64,000 bases of DNA, from the NCBI GenBank assembly GCA_963674685.2, contig CAXXWT010000002.1:372001-436000 (forward strand). The letters run 5' to 3'. The DNA comes from G963674685 sp963674685 (GTDB lineage Bacteria > Lernaellota > Lernaellaia > JACKCT01). Position numbers and translations under genes: made by a program. Below the pieces are notes generated by a model that saw nothing but the letters and a program-made list of their open reading frames with translations, searched no databases and was not told where the DNA came from. Numbering within the stretch: position 1 is the stretch's first letter; every line of letters begins with the position of its first letter. Of this stretch, positions 1 to 9,578 are shown piece by piece.

Positions 1-2559
1 CATGGGATCGATTCGCTTGAGTTCCTCGACCACCGGAGAGGGCCTGGAGGGGCTGAACAAAGAAAGCTGGCCCTTGGGCGTGGCGGCTCCTTGCCGCCGG
101 CTGATGCGGGCGCGGCCGATTTCATCGAGTTCCGCGCTTTCCAGGTTGGCCAGAATTTCCTTGGCGCGTTCGATGACCTCTTCGGGCAGTCCCGCGAGTT
201 TGGCGACCTGTATGCCGTAGCTTCTGTTGGCGCTTCCCGGCAGAATCCTATGCAGAAAAACCAGCGTGTCGTCGCGCTCGATGATGCCGATGTTGAAATT
301 TTTAATCCGGGTCTTTTCCCGGGCGATATCCACGATCTCGTGATAATGCGTGGCGAAAAGCGTCCGCGCCCGCACCTTGGGATTGTCGTGCAGATGCTCG
401 GTCACCGCCCAGGCGATGGAAAGGCCGTCGAAGGTGCTGGTGCCCCGGCCTATCTCATCTAAAACGATGAGGCTCTTGTTTGTGGCTTCGCTGAGGATGC
501 CGGCGGTTTCTTTCATTTCGACCATGAATGTGGATTCGCCCCGGGCCAGATTGTCCGAAGCGCCCACGCGGGTGAAAATCCGGTCCACCACGCCGATTCT
601 CGCCGATTTGGCGGGCACGAAGGACCCTATCTGGGCCATGAGCGTGATCAGCGCCACCTGCCGGATGAAGGTCGATTTACCGGCCATGTTCGGACCGGTG
701 ATGATCAGAAGCTGGCTTTCGTTGCAATCCAGAAAAGTCTCGTTGGGGATGAAGCGCTCGCCGGGATTGGTTTTTTCCACCACGGGATGCCGCCCCTCTT
801 CGATTTCGATGATGTCCGAATCGTCGATGACGGGCCTGACGTAGTTGTTGCTTTCGGCCAATTCCGCGAAATTGCAAAGCACGTCCAGGGCGGCCTGCAC
901 GCGGGCGGTTTTCTGGATACGGGCCACTTCGCGGGCGATGCGCTCACGGATTTCGGAAAACAGCTTGTATTCCAGTTCCTGAATCCGCTCCTGCGCGTTG
1001 AGAACCTTCTCCTCGTATTCTTTGAGTTCCTGCGTGATGTAGCGCTCGGCGTTGACCAGGGTCTGTTTGCGGATGTACTCCTCGGGCGCCTTGTCTTTGA
1101 AAACGTTGCTGATCTCGATGTAGTAGCCGAAAACGCGATTGTATCCGATTTTGAGTTTCGGGATGCCGGTGCGTTTGCGCTCCGCGGCCTCCATGTCGGA
1201 CAGATAACGCTTGCCGCTGCGCGAGATGTTCCGCAGTTCGTCGAGCTGTTCGTTGCAGCCTTCCTTGATGAATCCGCCATCGCGCAGCGACAGGGGCGGC
1301 TCTTCATCGATGCTCTGTTCGACCAGGTCCCGGATATCGCCCAGGTCGTCGAGGTTCCGGCCCGAATCGGTCAGCAACGGATCGGTAAACTCGGTCAGCA
1401 GGCTCCGCAAAGTCGGCAGGATGACCAGGCTTGTCTTTAAGGCGATCAGGTCCCGCGCGTTGCAAACGGCCATGCTGATGCGCCCGCACAGGCGCTCCAG
1501 ATCATGCGTTTTACTCAGCAGGTCCCGGATTTCGCCGCGCTTGACGCTTTCGGTCACGAGGGTTTCCACGGCGGCGTGGCGCCGGCGGATTTTCGACGGC
1601 GACAGGAGCGGATACAAAAGCCATTGCTTGAGAAGACGCGCGCCCATGGCCGTGACGGTTTGATCCAAAAGCCATAGCAGGCTGCCGCGTTTTTTCTGCT
1701 CCCGCAGGCTTGTGGTCAGTTCCAGGTTGCGCTTGGCGGTTTCATCCATGACCATGAACTCGTCGCCGGAAAAAATCTTCAGTTTATTGACGTGGCCGAG
1801 TTCGCACATCTGCGTGTCGAGCAAATAGCCCAGCGCGCCTCCGGCGGCGGACAGGGCGGGGCCGAGTTTTTCCCGGTCCATATCCGCCACCTTGTCTTCG
1901 GGAAACTGGATGTCCAAAGACGCTGCGGCGCTGTCAATGTCGAACATCTCGTCGTTGATGTATGAGATGAGAGGGGCGCCCAGGGATTTGACCAGCTTTT
2001 GAAGGTCCTCCGATCCGTTCAGGGACGACGGGACGACGATTTCCGCCGGTTCCCGCCGGACGATTTCGGAGATCATGCGCTTTTCGTCGGTGAACAATCC
2101 GACGGTGAATTCCCCGGTGGTCAGCTCGGCCACGGCGAAACCCCAGCGCCCGCCGTCGCGGACCAGGCTCATGAGATAGTTGTGGCTTTTTTCATCCAGG
2201 GTTTCCGGCTCGACGGCGACGCCCGCCGTCACCACGCGCGTGACGCCGCGCTTGACGACCTTGCCCGCTTTTTTCGGATCCTCGAGCTGCTCGCATATGG
2301 CGACCTTGTAATTGGCGCGCACGAATTTTGCGAGGTATCCGGTCAGGGCGTGGTAAGGGATGCCGGCCAGGGGCACCGGGGCCTCGGAATCCTTGTTGCG
2401 GCTTGTCAGGGCGATGTCCAGAACGCGGGAAGCCGTTTTGGCGTCCTCGTAAAACATTTCATAGAAATCGCCCATGCGAAACATCAGCACGTGGTCGGGA
2501 TAGCGATCCTTCACCTCGAACCACTGCCGCATGGCCGGAGTCAGCGCTTCTTTCACCAT
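1..2559 (-). CDS. mutS: DNA mismatch repair protein MutS (partial, 3' end beyond window)
   Basis: Mismatch-recognition ATPase of methyl-independent or MutL-coupled repair; acts on DNA in the cytoplasm. The reading frame is open for 853 codons from the ATG at 2559 to the left edge. It starts with a mismatch-binding N-terminal domain carrying GDFYEMF near residue 31 (the Phe-X-Glu wedge). The C-terminal ATPase domain has the Walker A motif GPNMAGKST near residue 625 and the LDEIGRGTSTFDG block near residue 695. The last visible residues, ELKRIDPM, match the part of MutS that lies some 15-20 residues before the end, so only the extreme C-terminus is missing. An in-frame TGA lies just upstream of the ATG, which fixes the start. 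It follows the NYN gene on the same strand after 67 bp and could be co-transcribed with it. Confidence 0.96.
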   Translation of the reverse strand, partial: MVKEALTPAMRQWFEVKDRYPDHVLMFRMGDFYEMFYEDAKTASRVLDIALTSRNKDSEAPVPLAGIPYHALTGYLAKFVRANYKVAICEQLEDPKKAGKVVKRGVTRVVTAGVAVEPETLDEKSHNYLMSLVRDGGRWGFAVAELTTGEFTVGLFTDEKRMISEIVRREPAEIVVPSSLNGSEDLQKLVKSLGAPLISYINDEMFDIDSAAASLDIQFPEDKVADMDREKLGPALSAAGGALGYLLDTQMCELGHVNKLKIFSGDEFMVMDETAKRNLELTTSLREQKKRGSLLWLLDQTVTAMGARLLKQWLLYPLLSPSKIRRRHAAVETLVTESVKRGEIRDLLSKTHDLERLCGRISMAVCNARDLIALKTSLVILPTLRSLLTEFTDPLLTDSGRNLDDLGDIRDLVEQSIDEEPPLSLRDGGFIKEGCNEQLDELRNISRSGKRYLSDMEAAERKRTGIPKLKIGYNRVFGYYIEISNVFKDKAPEEYIRKQTLVNAERYITQELKEYEEKVLNAQERIQELEYKLFSEIRERIAREVARIQKTARVQAALDVLCNFAELAESNNYVRPVIDDSDIIEIEEGRHPVVEKTNPGERFIPNETFLDCNESQLLIITGPNMAGKSTFIRQVALITLMAQIGSFVPAKSARIGVVDRIFTRVGASDNLARGESTFMVEMKETAGILSEATNKSLIVLDEIGRGTSTFDGLSIAWAVTEHLHDNPKVRARTLFATHYHEIVDIAREKTRIKNFNIGIIERDDTLVFLHRILPGSANRSYGIQVAKLAGLPEEVIERAKEILANLESAELDEIGRARISRRQGAATPKGQLSLFSPSRPSPVVEELKRIDPM

Positions 2560-2626
2560 GTTATTTCAGTCGCTTTGGCGTCTCGTATAATCGAGACATC
2601 GATATATTCAATACCCCGATCCCGCC

Positions 2627-3400
2627 TTATTTGGCGTCCGAGGATTTCGCTCCGTATCCCGTGATCACGTAGGTTCCGCTCCGCGCTTCCTTTGTCAGTG
2701 TGATGAGTTTATTTTTCTGCGCGTCTTCCAAAAGTTCGGAAAATGAGCTGTAGCCGTGATAAGCTTCGCTGAATCCCGGTTTTTTGCGCTTCATGGTCTG
2801 TTTGACCATGCTGGACCACAGGATTTCCTTGTCCTCGCGAATCAGGGCGTCGATGGCCTCCAGCAAAAGCTCGAAGGCTTCGCGCTTTGTTTTGTCCAGA
2901 TTCTTTCCGACGGAAGGCATGCGCTTGGGCGTCTCCAGGTCTTCATAAAAAATGAACTCGTCGCAGTTGGCCACCAGAAGGTTGCTGGTGGAATCCTTGA
3001 GGCCCAGGCCGATGACGTTTTTGCCGTTTTCCTTGAGCTTGGACACCAGCGGGGAAAGGTCCGAATCGCCGGAGCAGACCACGAAGGTGTCGATGTGGTC
3101 CTTGGAGTAACAAAGGTCCAGGGCGTCCACGACCATGCGGATATCCGCCGAGTTTTTCCCGGTCATGGACCGGTGCGGAACCTCGATGAGTTCGATGGCC
3201 GCCTCGTGCATCTCCCGTTTGAATTCGCCGTACGGATTCCAGTCCGCGTAGGCTTTCTTCACGATGATCTTGCCCTTTTCCACAAGCCGCGCCAGGACGC
3301 GTTTGATTTGGAATTTGCCTTTTCTGTTTTTGAACCCCAAGGCCAGATTTTCGAAGTCGATAAAGATGGCCAGGTTGTTGTCGCCGTGTCCTTGTTCCAT
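2627..3400 (-). CDS. NYN-domain (LabA/DUF88-type) protein with C-terminal OST-HTH-like domain
   Basis: Predicted PIN-like ribonuclease of the NYN family (257 aa). The N-terminal half shows the family's acidic pattern: AIFIDFENLALG near the start, SADIRMVVDAL in the middle and VVCSGDSDLSPLV, which together supply the conserved aspartates of the metal site. The C-terminal ~80 residues (WSSMVKQTMKRKKPGFSEA, GYSSFSELLEDA) look like an OST-HTH/LOTUS RNA-binding domain, the usual partner of NYN. The start at 3400 (MEQGHG) is chosen because GGAG lies at a good distance; an ATG 8 codons upstream at 3424 is possible. It sits directly upstream of mutS on the same strand. Role in RNA processing or decay is inferred from the family only. 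Confidence 0.85.
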   Translation of the reverse strand: MEQGHGDNNLAIFIDFENLALGFKNRKGKFQIKRVLARLVEKGKIIVKKAYADWNPYGEFKREMHEAAIELIEVPHRSMTGKNSADIRMVVDALDLCYSKDHIDTFVVCSGDSDLSPLVSKLKENGKNVIGLGLKDSTSNLLVANCDEFIFYEDLETPKRMPSVGKNLDKTKREAFELLLEAIDALIREDKEILWSSMVKQTMKRKKPGFSEAYHGYSSFSELLEDAQKNKLITLTKEARSGTYVITGYGAKSSDAK

Positions 3401-3531
3401 TCGTTTCTCCGCTAAAAAGAGCATGTACTCGCGCGCGCCTGTGCGCCCGAACGTCTCTTCTTCGTTCAGTTGTGGATAACATCAAAGTTGTAATTTGTCA
3501 CGACGCGATCGATCAAATTCGAAACGCCTTT

Positions 3532-5379
3532 TTAGAGAATCGCGTCCATGGCCGAAGCGTCCATGGATTCAATGGCCCGGGCCTGCGCGTAAATCCCGGG
3601 GAGCACCTGCGTGATATAAAATTGCGCCGCCTTGACCTTGCCATAGTAAAAGGCCAGGTCCTCGTCGTTTTCGATGGCGGCGACCATCTCGTCGTTGCCG
3701 GCGGCGCCGAGTTTTTCAAAACCGGCGTCCAGGTGTTTTTGCGCGATGACGGATTGTTTGAGCAAAAGATGGGAAACGCATATGTCGCCCATCATGGAAA
3801 GAACCTTCGTCGCCTGCATCAGGGGCTGGAAGCCGTTGTCGCCGGTGCAGCGCAGGAGTTTTTCCACCACGGATTCAAAGCGTTCCTTGGCTTCTGTCAC
3901 AGCTTCCACGTAAGGCGTCAGGTTTTTATCCTGCCCGAAGCGTTCCAGATCCTGCGCGATGATGGTCATGTACGTTCTGAAGGCTTCGCCGCTGTTCATG
4001 GGGATTTTCCGCAGGAGGAAATCCATGGCCTGAATGGCATTGGTGCCTTCGTAGATCGAACCGATTTTGGCGTCCCGGGCGTATTGCTCCACATCGTATT
4101 CGCCGGTGAAGCCGTATCCGCCCAGGCATTGAATCGCCTGGATGGTGGATTCGAACCCCCGGTCGGTGCAGTAGGCTTTGCAAACGGGGGTGAGCAGTTG
4201 GGCCAGGCCGTCGTAACGGGCGCGCTCGGTGTCGTATTCGAGGCTGTAGCTTAAGTCGGCGTAATATGCGGTGGTCAGAAGGAGCGCGCGCATTCCCTCC
4301 ACGTGGCTTTTTTGCCACATGAGCATTCTGCGCACGTCGGGATGTTCGATGATGGGCGCGTTGGGCGCTTCCCGGTCGCGCATCTTCGTCCAGTGCGGGC
4401 TCTGCTGTCTTTCCTTGCAATAATCCAGGGCGTAGAGATAGGCCGCCGAAGCCAGGGCCGCGCCCTGGATGCCCACGGTGATGCGCTCTTCGTTCATCAT
4501 GCGGAACATGTACATCAGGCCCCTGTTTTCCTCGCCGATGATGATTCCTTCGCACTGGCCCCGGTCGCCGAAGGTCAGCGAGCATGTCGGGCTGGCCTTG
4601 ATGCCCATCTTGTGCTCGATCCGCTGGCAGGTCACGTCGTTTGAGTCGCCCAGAAAACCATCGGCGTCGGGGCGAAGCTTCGGCACGACGAAGAGGCTGA
4701 TGCCCCGCGTTCCCGCGGGCGCGCCGGGAACCTTGGCGAGGACGAGGTGGACGATGTTTTCCGTCAGGTCGTGCTCGCCGGCGGTGATAAACAGCTTTTC
4801 TCCGGTGATCCGATAGCGGTTTTCGGTCCCCTCGATCTTTTCGGCGCGGGTTCTCAGCGAGCCCAGGGCGGAACCGGCGCCGGGTTCGGTCAGGCACATG
4901 GTGGCGCCCCAGACGCCGGCGTAGATTTTTTCCAGATAAGTTTTCTTGAGTTCGTCGCTTCCGAATTCCTCGATGACCGAAGCGGCGGAAGGCGAAAGGC
5001 CGCAGGTCAGCGTCAGCGCGGTGTTGGCGGCCAGGAACAGTTCGTCGACGGCGACTTTAATGGAAACGGGCAGTCCCTGTCCGCCGTATTCGGGATTTCC
5101 CGCCAGGCCGAGCCATCCGCCTTCGGCGATTTTATTCCAGGCCGCCTTGAATCCGTCGGGAAGCGTGACGCGGCCGGCCGAAAAACGGGCGCCGACTTCG
5201 TCGCCGCTTTTATTCAAGGGGGCCATGACGCCCTTGGCGACCTTGTCGGCCTCGCCCAGGATCATCTCCGCCATATCCTGCGTGAGATCCTTGTGGCGGT
5301 TCGTGTAGAAAAGGCTATCCATGTCCAGAAATTCGAAGAGGTTGAATCGAAGGTCGCGAATATTTGTTTTCAATGCCAT
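3532..5379 (-). CDS. acyl-CoA dehydrogenase, DmdC-like
   Basis: FAD-dependent acyl-CoA dehydrogenase (615 aa), longer than the ~380 aa classical enzymes. The length and C-terminal extension fit the DmdC/3-methylmercaptopropionyl-CoA dehydrogenase type, but the substrate cannot be read from the sequence. Seen: the N-terminal helical domain, the FAD/substrate segment MCLTEPGAGSALG, and the C-terminal catalytic block IYEGTNAIQAMDFLLRK, whose Glu is the likely base. The final ~150 residues form the extra helical domain of this subfamily. The start at 5379 (MALKTN) follows AAGGA; the frame opens 7 codons earlier at 5400. It stands alone on the minus strand with no electron-transfer flavoprotein genes next to it, so the pathway (fatty-acid or branched acyl oxidation) stays open. 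Confidence 0.92.
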   Translation of the reverse strand: MALKTNIRDLRFNLFEFLDMDSLFYTNRHKDLTQDMAEMILGEADKVAKGVMAPLNKSGDEVGARFSAGRVTLPDGFKAAWNKIAEGGWLGLAGNPEYGGQGLPVSIKVAVDELFLAANTALTLTCGLSPSAASVIEEFGSDELKKTYLEKIYAGVWGATMCLTEPGAGSALGSLRTRAEKIEGTENRYRITGEKLFITAGEHDLTENIVHLVLAKVPGAPAGTRGISLFVVPKLRPDADGFLGDSNDVTCQRIEHKMGIKASPTCSLTFGDRGQCEGIIIGEENRGLMYMFRMMNEERITVGIQGAALASAAYLYALDYCKERQQSPHWTKMRDREAPNAPIIEHPDVRRMLMWQKSHVEGMRALLLTTAYYADLSYSLEYDTERARYDGLAQLLTPVCKAYCTDRGFESTIQAIQCLGGYGFTGEYDVEQYARDAKIGSIYEGTNAIQAMDFLLRKIPMNSGEAFRTYMTIIAQDLERFGQDKNLTPYVEAVTEAKERFESVVEKLLRCTGDNGFQPLMQATKVLSMMGDICVSHLLLKQSVIAQKHLDAGFEKLGAAGNDEMVAAIENDEDLAFYYGKVKAAQFYITQVLPGIYAQARAIESMDASAMDAIL

Positions 5380-5400
5380 CGTTGGTTCCTTGCTCCGCAA

Positions 5401-5794
5401 TGCAGCCGTTTGAAACGGATTACAAATAATAAAATTTATTCGGAAAAACGAGCCTGTATGCCCGAATCCCTAAGATTCCATATATATTTTCTTTCGCCGT
5501 TTGCGGCAACCCGCTTTTTGGCGTTTTTTTCAATAAGGCAATATTATTTTTTGTATATAAGGATTAATTCATAAACACGATCGATTGCGAAGCACAGGTT
5601 TTAAACAGTGATAAAAGGGCGGGGATTTACCCCACCCTTGTTTGTCCTGGATAATTGCGGATTAGCGCCACCGGGGGCTCACCGAATCATTTATGGAAAA
5701 AGGAAGAAGGCGACGGGGAGATTGAACCTTCGCAACGCAGATACGAGTCATCCGTCCGACTCCTCCCTCATCCTTCCTCCTTCCGCCTTTCAGG
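5401..5794. other. intergenic stretch, no gene seen
   Basis: About 390 bp between two minus-strand genes. The part near 5420-5575 is AT-rich and may carry the promoter of the acyl-CoA dehydrogenase gene, but no clear -35/-10 pair can be assigned. A terminator-like hairpin is listed separately at 5611-5640. No conserved reading frame or RNA was recognised. Confidence 0.5.
5611..5640 (-). terminator. Rho-independent terminator-like hairpin
   Basis: Read on the minus strand: a 10-bp stem with one mismatch (AAGGGtGGGG / CCCCgCCCTT), a 5-nt loop and then TTTTAT. It lies ~155 bp downstream of the lipoprotein gene at 5795-8275 and would end its transcript before the acyl-CoA dehydrogenase gene. Confidence 0.5.
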
Positions 5795-8275
5795 TCAGTT
5801 TCCGAAAACGAAATCGAGCTGCGTGTCGCCCTCGATCACCTGATCGGCGGCGAATTCGGTATACCCGGTGTTGTAATCCATGAATCCCACTTTGAACGTT
5901 CCCTCGGGAACCTTCATGGAGTAACTGCCGCCGAAAATCACCAGTTTGTTGGCTACGAAGAAGTCGTCGCCGGCGCCCCTGTACCACTCCATGCCTGCTT
6001 CATCGGCAACCACGACGTTGACGCCCGCCGCGGGAGTTTCGCCGTCGGACTGCATGATGTTGCCGTAGAGTTCATACATGGTCAGGTTGTAATCCTGCGT
6101 GAAATCCACGGTAGGATTGATATCGGCCTGAAGCTCGCCGATGTACCAGTCCGTCATGTTGACTAGGCCGACCATGGCCGAGATGTAGCACGTCGCCGTG
6201 TAAGTCAGGCCTGCCGCCAAAGGCGTGGAGTACGCGCCGTCGCCGTAGATTTCGCCGTAGTATTCGGCGCCGTTTGCGTCGTACAAAGTCATTTCGCCGA
6301 AAACGATCAGGGAGCCGAAATAGGCTTCCGGGCTCAGGCCGCCGATTGTTACGGTCCCGGTCATGAAAATCGGATCGGTCTGGAACTGGTAGTCCCGCGT
6401 TTCATCGGCGTTGATCGTGACGTCCTCGACGACCTCCGTGACGTGATCCGTCGTATTATAGGGCGGCTCGTATCGGAAATCATATTCGCCCTCCGGCAGT
6501 TTCAAAGTGTACTGCCCGTTTTCGTCCGTCGAGGCGCGCGTGTAAATCGCCCATCCCGTCGCGCCGGGATCGTCTTCGGGGAATGTCCCGTGCATAGCAT
6601 ACACTTGCGCATCCTCGAAAGGGGCTCCGTTTTTATCGGTGACGGTTCCATCGACGGTGAAAAGCGGGATGTCGAACTCGACATCCGCGTCGCCGGAAAC
6701 GTTGGCCGTCAGGTCGGGATTGTAATAATGCGTGTACTGATCGTCGCCCGATCCTTTCACTTCCGCGACCACGTCGTAGTCGCCGTCGTTCAGCGCCATG
6801 GTCACGCTTCCCACATTTTCCTCGAATGCCTCATAGGCGCGGGTTCCGTTATCGAATATGAAACTCATCTCCATGTAGTACGCCCAGTCGTAACGGATAT
6901 TGCCGCCGTCCGAAGTAAACAAAACCTCGATGTCGTTCGTCGCCGCGGCGAACTGATGGTCCTTCGTCATGTCGGCGGATACGTCGACGCCGTCTTCCCA
7001 TTCGGTGGCGATGCCCAGGCCGGATAACGGCGTCCATCGGAAGGTGTAGTCATCGTATGCCGGTGTGTATACCGAATAGGTGTTGCCGTCTTCGGGCATG
7101 GTGATTTCCGTCACGCAGTCAAAGGCCGTCGGGGCCTTGGACGCCGCCGTGCCGATTATGGCCAGGGTCGTTTCATTGAGGGCGCTTCCGCCCGAGTCCG
7201 TTACGGCGCCGCTGACCTCGTAGAAGGTCATGTCGGGATTGACCTCGACGTCGGCGTCGTTCATGACGACGTTTTGCGCCAGGTAGGAATTGGTGTATTC
7301 GATGTCGTAGTCGCCGTAGTACTCGAAGACGATTTCCAGGTTGTATGTTCCGTTTTCCACGTAAGGGAAAGCATAGCTGCCGTCGTAATCGAAATACCCC
7401 AGATAGCTTTCGGCCCGCGAATCGTTCCAGAGAGACACGGTCCCGTAGAAATATTCGTCCGGGTAAAAGGCGTTGAGCGCCTGGCCGTTGATGGTGACGG
7501 TCCCGGATACCTTCGAGCCGGCCGGCTGGTTGTGAACCGGGTCGCAAACGTCGTTGTCCTCGTCGCAGAAATCGTTTTCGCCGCAGGGATCGCCCTCATT
7601 TTCGCACTGGTCGCCGGTTTCGTTGCAGGATTCGGCGCCGTTGCAAAAGCTGCCGTCGTCGGGGCAGGGATCACCCGTGTGCACGGAACAGGAACCGGAG
7701 GCGCAAGTGTCCGTGCCGTTGCAATACTGCTCGTCGTCGCAGGCCTGCCCGTCGTTCAAGGTCCATCCCGTCTGGTTTTCATCAGGATCGCAAATCAGGC
7801 AGACGTTGCCGGGCGCCGTATCTCCGTCGTTATAAGCGTCTTCTCCGATGAGGCACTGTCCCGGGGGAACGGTGTCGTCGTCGGCGTCGTCGTCGGCGTC
7901 GTCGCATGCGTCGGCGTCTTCGTTGCAGGTTTCATCATCGCCGCACGGATCTCCGTCATGTACGCATGAACCGGAGTCGCACGCATCGCTCCCGTTGCAG
8001 TACAATCCGTCGTCGCAGTCGCTGCCGTCGGCGACCAGGGACCAGCCGCCGGCGCTTAACATCGGATTGCAATAGAGGCAGGGATTGTCCGGATTGACGG
8101 CGCCGTCCTCGTACGTTGATGCGCCGATGGCGCAAGCGGTGGCGTCCACGTCATCGTCGCCGCCGCCCGACGAGTCGTCATCGTCGTCGCCGCAGCCGCA
8201 GCCGATCAGCGGCGCGGTCGTCATCAAGGCGCAAAATAAAATCAGGAACAAAAACAGTTTTCTCATTTTGAACAT
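5795..8275 (-). CDS. lipoprotein with Asp-rich linker, Cys-rich repeats and carboxypeptidase-regulatory-like beta domains
   Basis: Surface or periplasmic lipoprotein of unknown function (826 aa). The signal peptide ends in the lipobox LIGC, followed by GCGDDDDDSSGGGDDDVD. Residues ~45-260 carry Cys-rich repeats of the type CDDGLYCNGSDAC...GDPC, again separated by Asp runs. From ~residue 260 on there are about five repeats of a ~100-residue beta-sandwich type that begin with phrases such as VSGTVTINGQAL or VDGTVTDKNGAPFEDA, as in CarboxypepD_reg or Cna-B-like domains. The start at 8275 has AAGGAG at the right spacing; a second ATG is 3 codons downstream. The same Cys repeat occurs in the 32.6-34.7 kb protein, so the two share domain history. 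A structural or adhesive role is inferred from the domain types; no catalytic motif was seen. Confidence 0.85.
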   Translation of the reverse strand: MFKMRKLFLFLILFCALMTTAPLIGCGCGDDDDDSSGGGDDDVDATACAIGASTYEDGAVNPDNPCLYCNPMLSAGGWSLVADGSDCDDGLYCNGSDACDSGSCVHDGDPCGDDETCNEDADACDDADDDADDDTVPPGQCLIGEDAYNDGDTAPGNVCLICDPDENQTGWTLNDGQACDDEQYCNGTDTCASGSCSVHTGDPCPDDGSFCNGAESCNETGDQCENEGDPCGENDFCDEDNDVCDPVHNQPAGSKVSGTVTINGQALNAFYPDEYFYGTVSLWNDSRAESYLGYFDYDGSYAFPYVENGTYNLEIVFEYYGDYDIEYTNSYLAQNVVMNDADVEVNPDMTFYEVSGAVTDSGGSALNETTLAIIGTAASKAPTAFDCVTEITMPEDGNTYSVYTPAYDDYTFRWTPLSGLGIATEWEDGVDVSADMTKDHQFAAATNDIEVLFTSDGGNIRYDWAYYMEMSFIFDNGTRAYEAFEENVGSVTMALNDGDYDVVAEVKGSGDDQYTHYYNPDLTANVSGDADVEFDIPLFTVDGTVTDKNGAPFEDAQVYAMHGTFPEDDPGATGWAIYTRASTDENGQYTLKLPEGEYDFRYEPPYNTTDHVTEVVEDVTINADETRDYQFQTDPIFMTGTVTIGGLSPEAYFGSLIVFGEMTLYDANGAEYYGEIYGDGAYSTPLAAGLTYTATCYISAMVGLVNMTDWYIGELQADINPTVDFTQDYNLTMYELYGNIMQSDGETPAAGVNVVVADEAGMEWYRGAGDDFFVANKLVIFGGSYSMKVPEGTFKVGFMDYNTGYTEFAADQVIEGDTQLDFVFGN

Positions 8276-8524
8276 AGCTTATCTCCTTGCCGGGCTTGAA
8301 GATGAACGAAATGGATTCATGGAAACTCCATCGTTTCCTGGTTATAACGTATTTTCATAAGTACCTTTTATCTTGAGTTTTGTCCAGCCGATTTCGGGTT
8401 TTCAAGGGCGCTCGACGCCGGGCTTTTTCATTATCATACGGCTTATTTTCACTTGTTTCCGAAACCGGTCAAGAGTTATAATTCCCTTCGTGGCTGAAGT
8501 ATAACGAATGAAGGTTTGTAACCC

Positions 8525-9028
8525 ATGAATGTAAAACTGACGCGGCTCCTGACGCCTTGCATCCTGATTCTCACTTTCGTGTTTGCGGCTTCCGCCTTTG
8601 CAGGGAGCGGAAAAAAAGATCTTATGAAAAATTATAAGCTGACAAAATGCGGGACGGTCGTGCACATCAAATCAAGGCTCGAATGGGCGCCTGATCCCGG
8701 CTACTCCATGACTTACGACAAAGCGCTGAAATATGTGCAGAAACTAAACGCCTGCGACCACAAGGACTGGAGGCTTCCGAGCATCAAGCAGGTCCGAAAG
8801 CTTTATGACGGAAGCGTCCAGGCGAAATGCATAGGCAAATCCTGCCATAAAGGCGAATTATTTCACGTGCATCCCAATCTGAAACTGGGCCAGTGCTGTC
8901 CCTGGACCAGGTCGAAGCAGGGCAATGATAGAATTCAAAGCCTGAACTTCACCACGGGAAACGAAGGGGCGACGAACAGGAAATCACTGGGGCGCGTGTT
9001 GGCCGTCAGGCAATACGAGAAAAAATGA
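8525..9028 (+). CDS. secreted DUF1566-like protein
   Basis: Small exported protein (167 aa). Residues 1-26 are a typical Sec signal peptide ending in ASAFA. The mature part has the DUF1566/Lcl-type pattern: an early Trp-containing phrase (LEWAPDP), an alternating helix (YDKALKYVQKL), then the hallmark DWRLPSIKQVRKLYD, and a C-terminal strand GRVLAVRQ. Six Cys residues lie between ~residues 40 and 125 and may form disulphides. Function unknown; the family is linked to fimbrial or surface proteins in some bacteria, but nothing here shows a partner. It is the only plus-strand gene among minus-strand neighbours. Confidence 0.8.
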   Translation: MNVKLTRLLTPCILILTFVFAASAFAGSGKKDLMKNYKLTKCGTVVHIKSRLEWAPDPGYSMTYDKALKYVQKLNACDHKDWRLPSIKQVRKLYDGSVQAKCIGKSCHKGELFHVHPNLKLGQCCPWTRSKQGNDRIQSLNFTTGNEGATNRKSLGRVLAVRQYEKK

Positions 9029-9100
9029 AGGGGCATCCAAAGATTGCCGTACCTAATGATAAAGCACGGTGATCTTTGGATGAACCGAAAATAAATCGAT

Positions 9101-9508
9101 TCACCACTGCTTGAAAATCCTCGCCAGAGGATGCCCCGGAGCGTTTAACTCCAGATTGAGAAAGTGACCCCACGGAGTTTGGACGGCCTTGTAACCGGCC
9201 TTTTCCAGGCGCTCCTGCGCGCGGTCGAGCACGGCCAGGGCGTCGGCGGGATCGGCCTTGTCCTCACCGAGATGCGTGAAAGAATGCAGCAGAATCGTAT
9301 CCGTTTCGTTTTTTCTCGCCGCCCACTTGATGTTTTTTATCAATCGCGTTTCCGTCGAAGCGCCTTTTTCAATATCCACGGGCTCCACGTGCACAAAGGC
9401 TACGACGGCGTCTTTGTATTCGCCGGCTTTAGCGTCCGGCGCGTTGTCCAGCGTTTTCACGGCCGGAGTCCAGGCGAATCTTTCACAGTACCAAAGTAAA
9501 ATACGCAT
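9101..9508 (-). CDS. free-standing archaeal-type threonyl-tRNA synthetase editing domain
   Basis: A 135-aa protein that matches, over its whole length, the N-terminal editing domain of archaeal ThrRS (D-aminoacyl-tRNA deacylase fold). It starts MRILLWYCERFAW, has the strand AVVAFVHVEPVD, the conserved LLHSFTHLGEDKADPADAL block, then QTPWGHFLNLEL and the C-terminal GHPLARIFKQW; HSFTHL and GHPLA are the most telling motifs. No aminoacylation domain is attached. In archaea this domain removes Ser from mischarged tRNA-Thr; here it may act in trans, which is an inference. It is encoded 70 bp downstream of the radical SAM gene on the same strand and may be co-transcribed with it. Confidence 0.85.
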   Translation of the reverse strand: MRILLWYCERFAWTPAVKTLDNAPDAKAGEYKDAVVAFVHVEPVDIEKGASTETRLIKNIKWAARKNETDTILLHSFTHLGEDKADPADALAVLDRAQERLEKAGYKAVQTPWGHFLNLELNAPGHPLARIFKQW

Positions 9509-9578
9509 TATGGAAAATCCTCAAAGTAAGGATGGATCGAAACGCAGTATGAGCCGAGGATGATATCGCCGTCAAATT

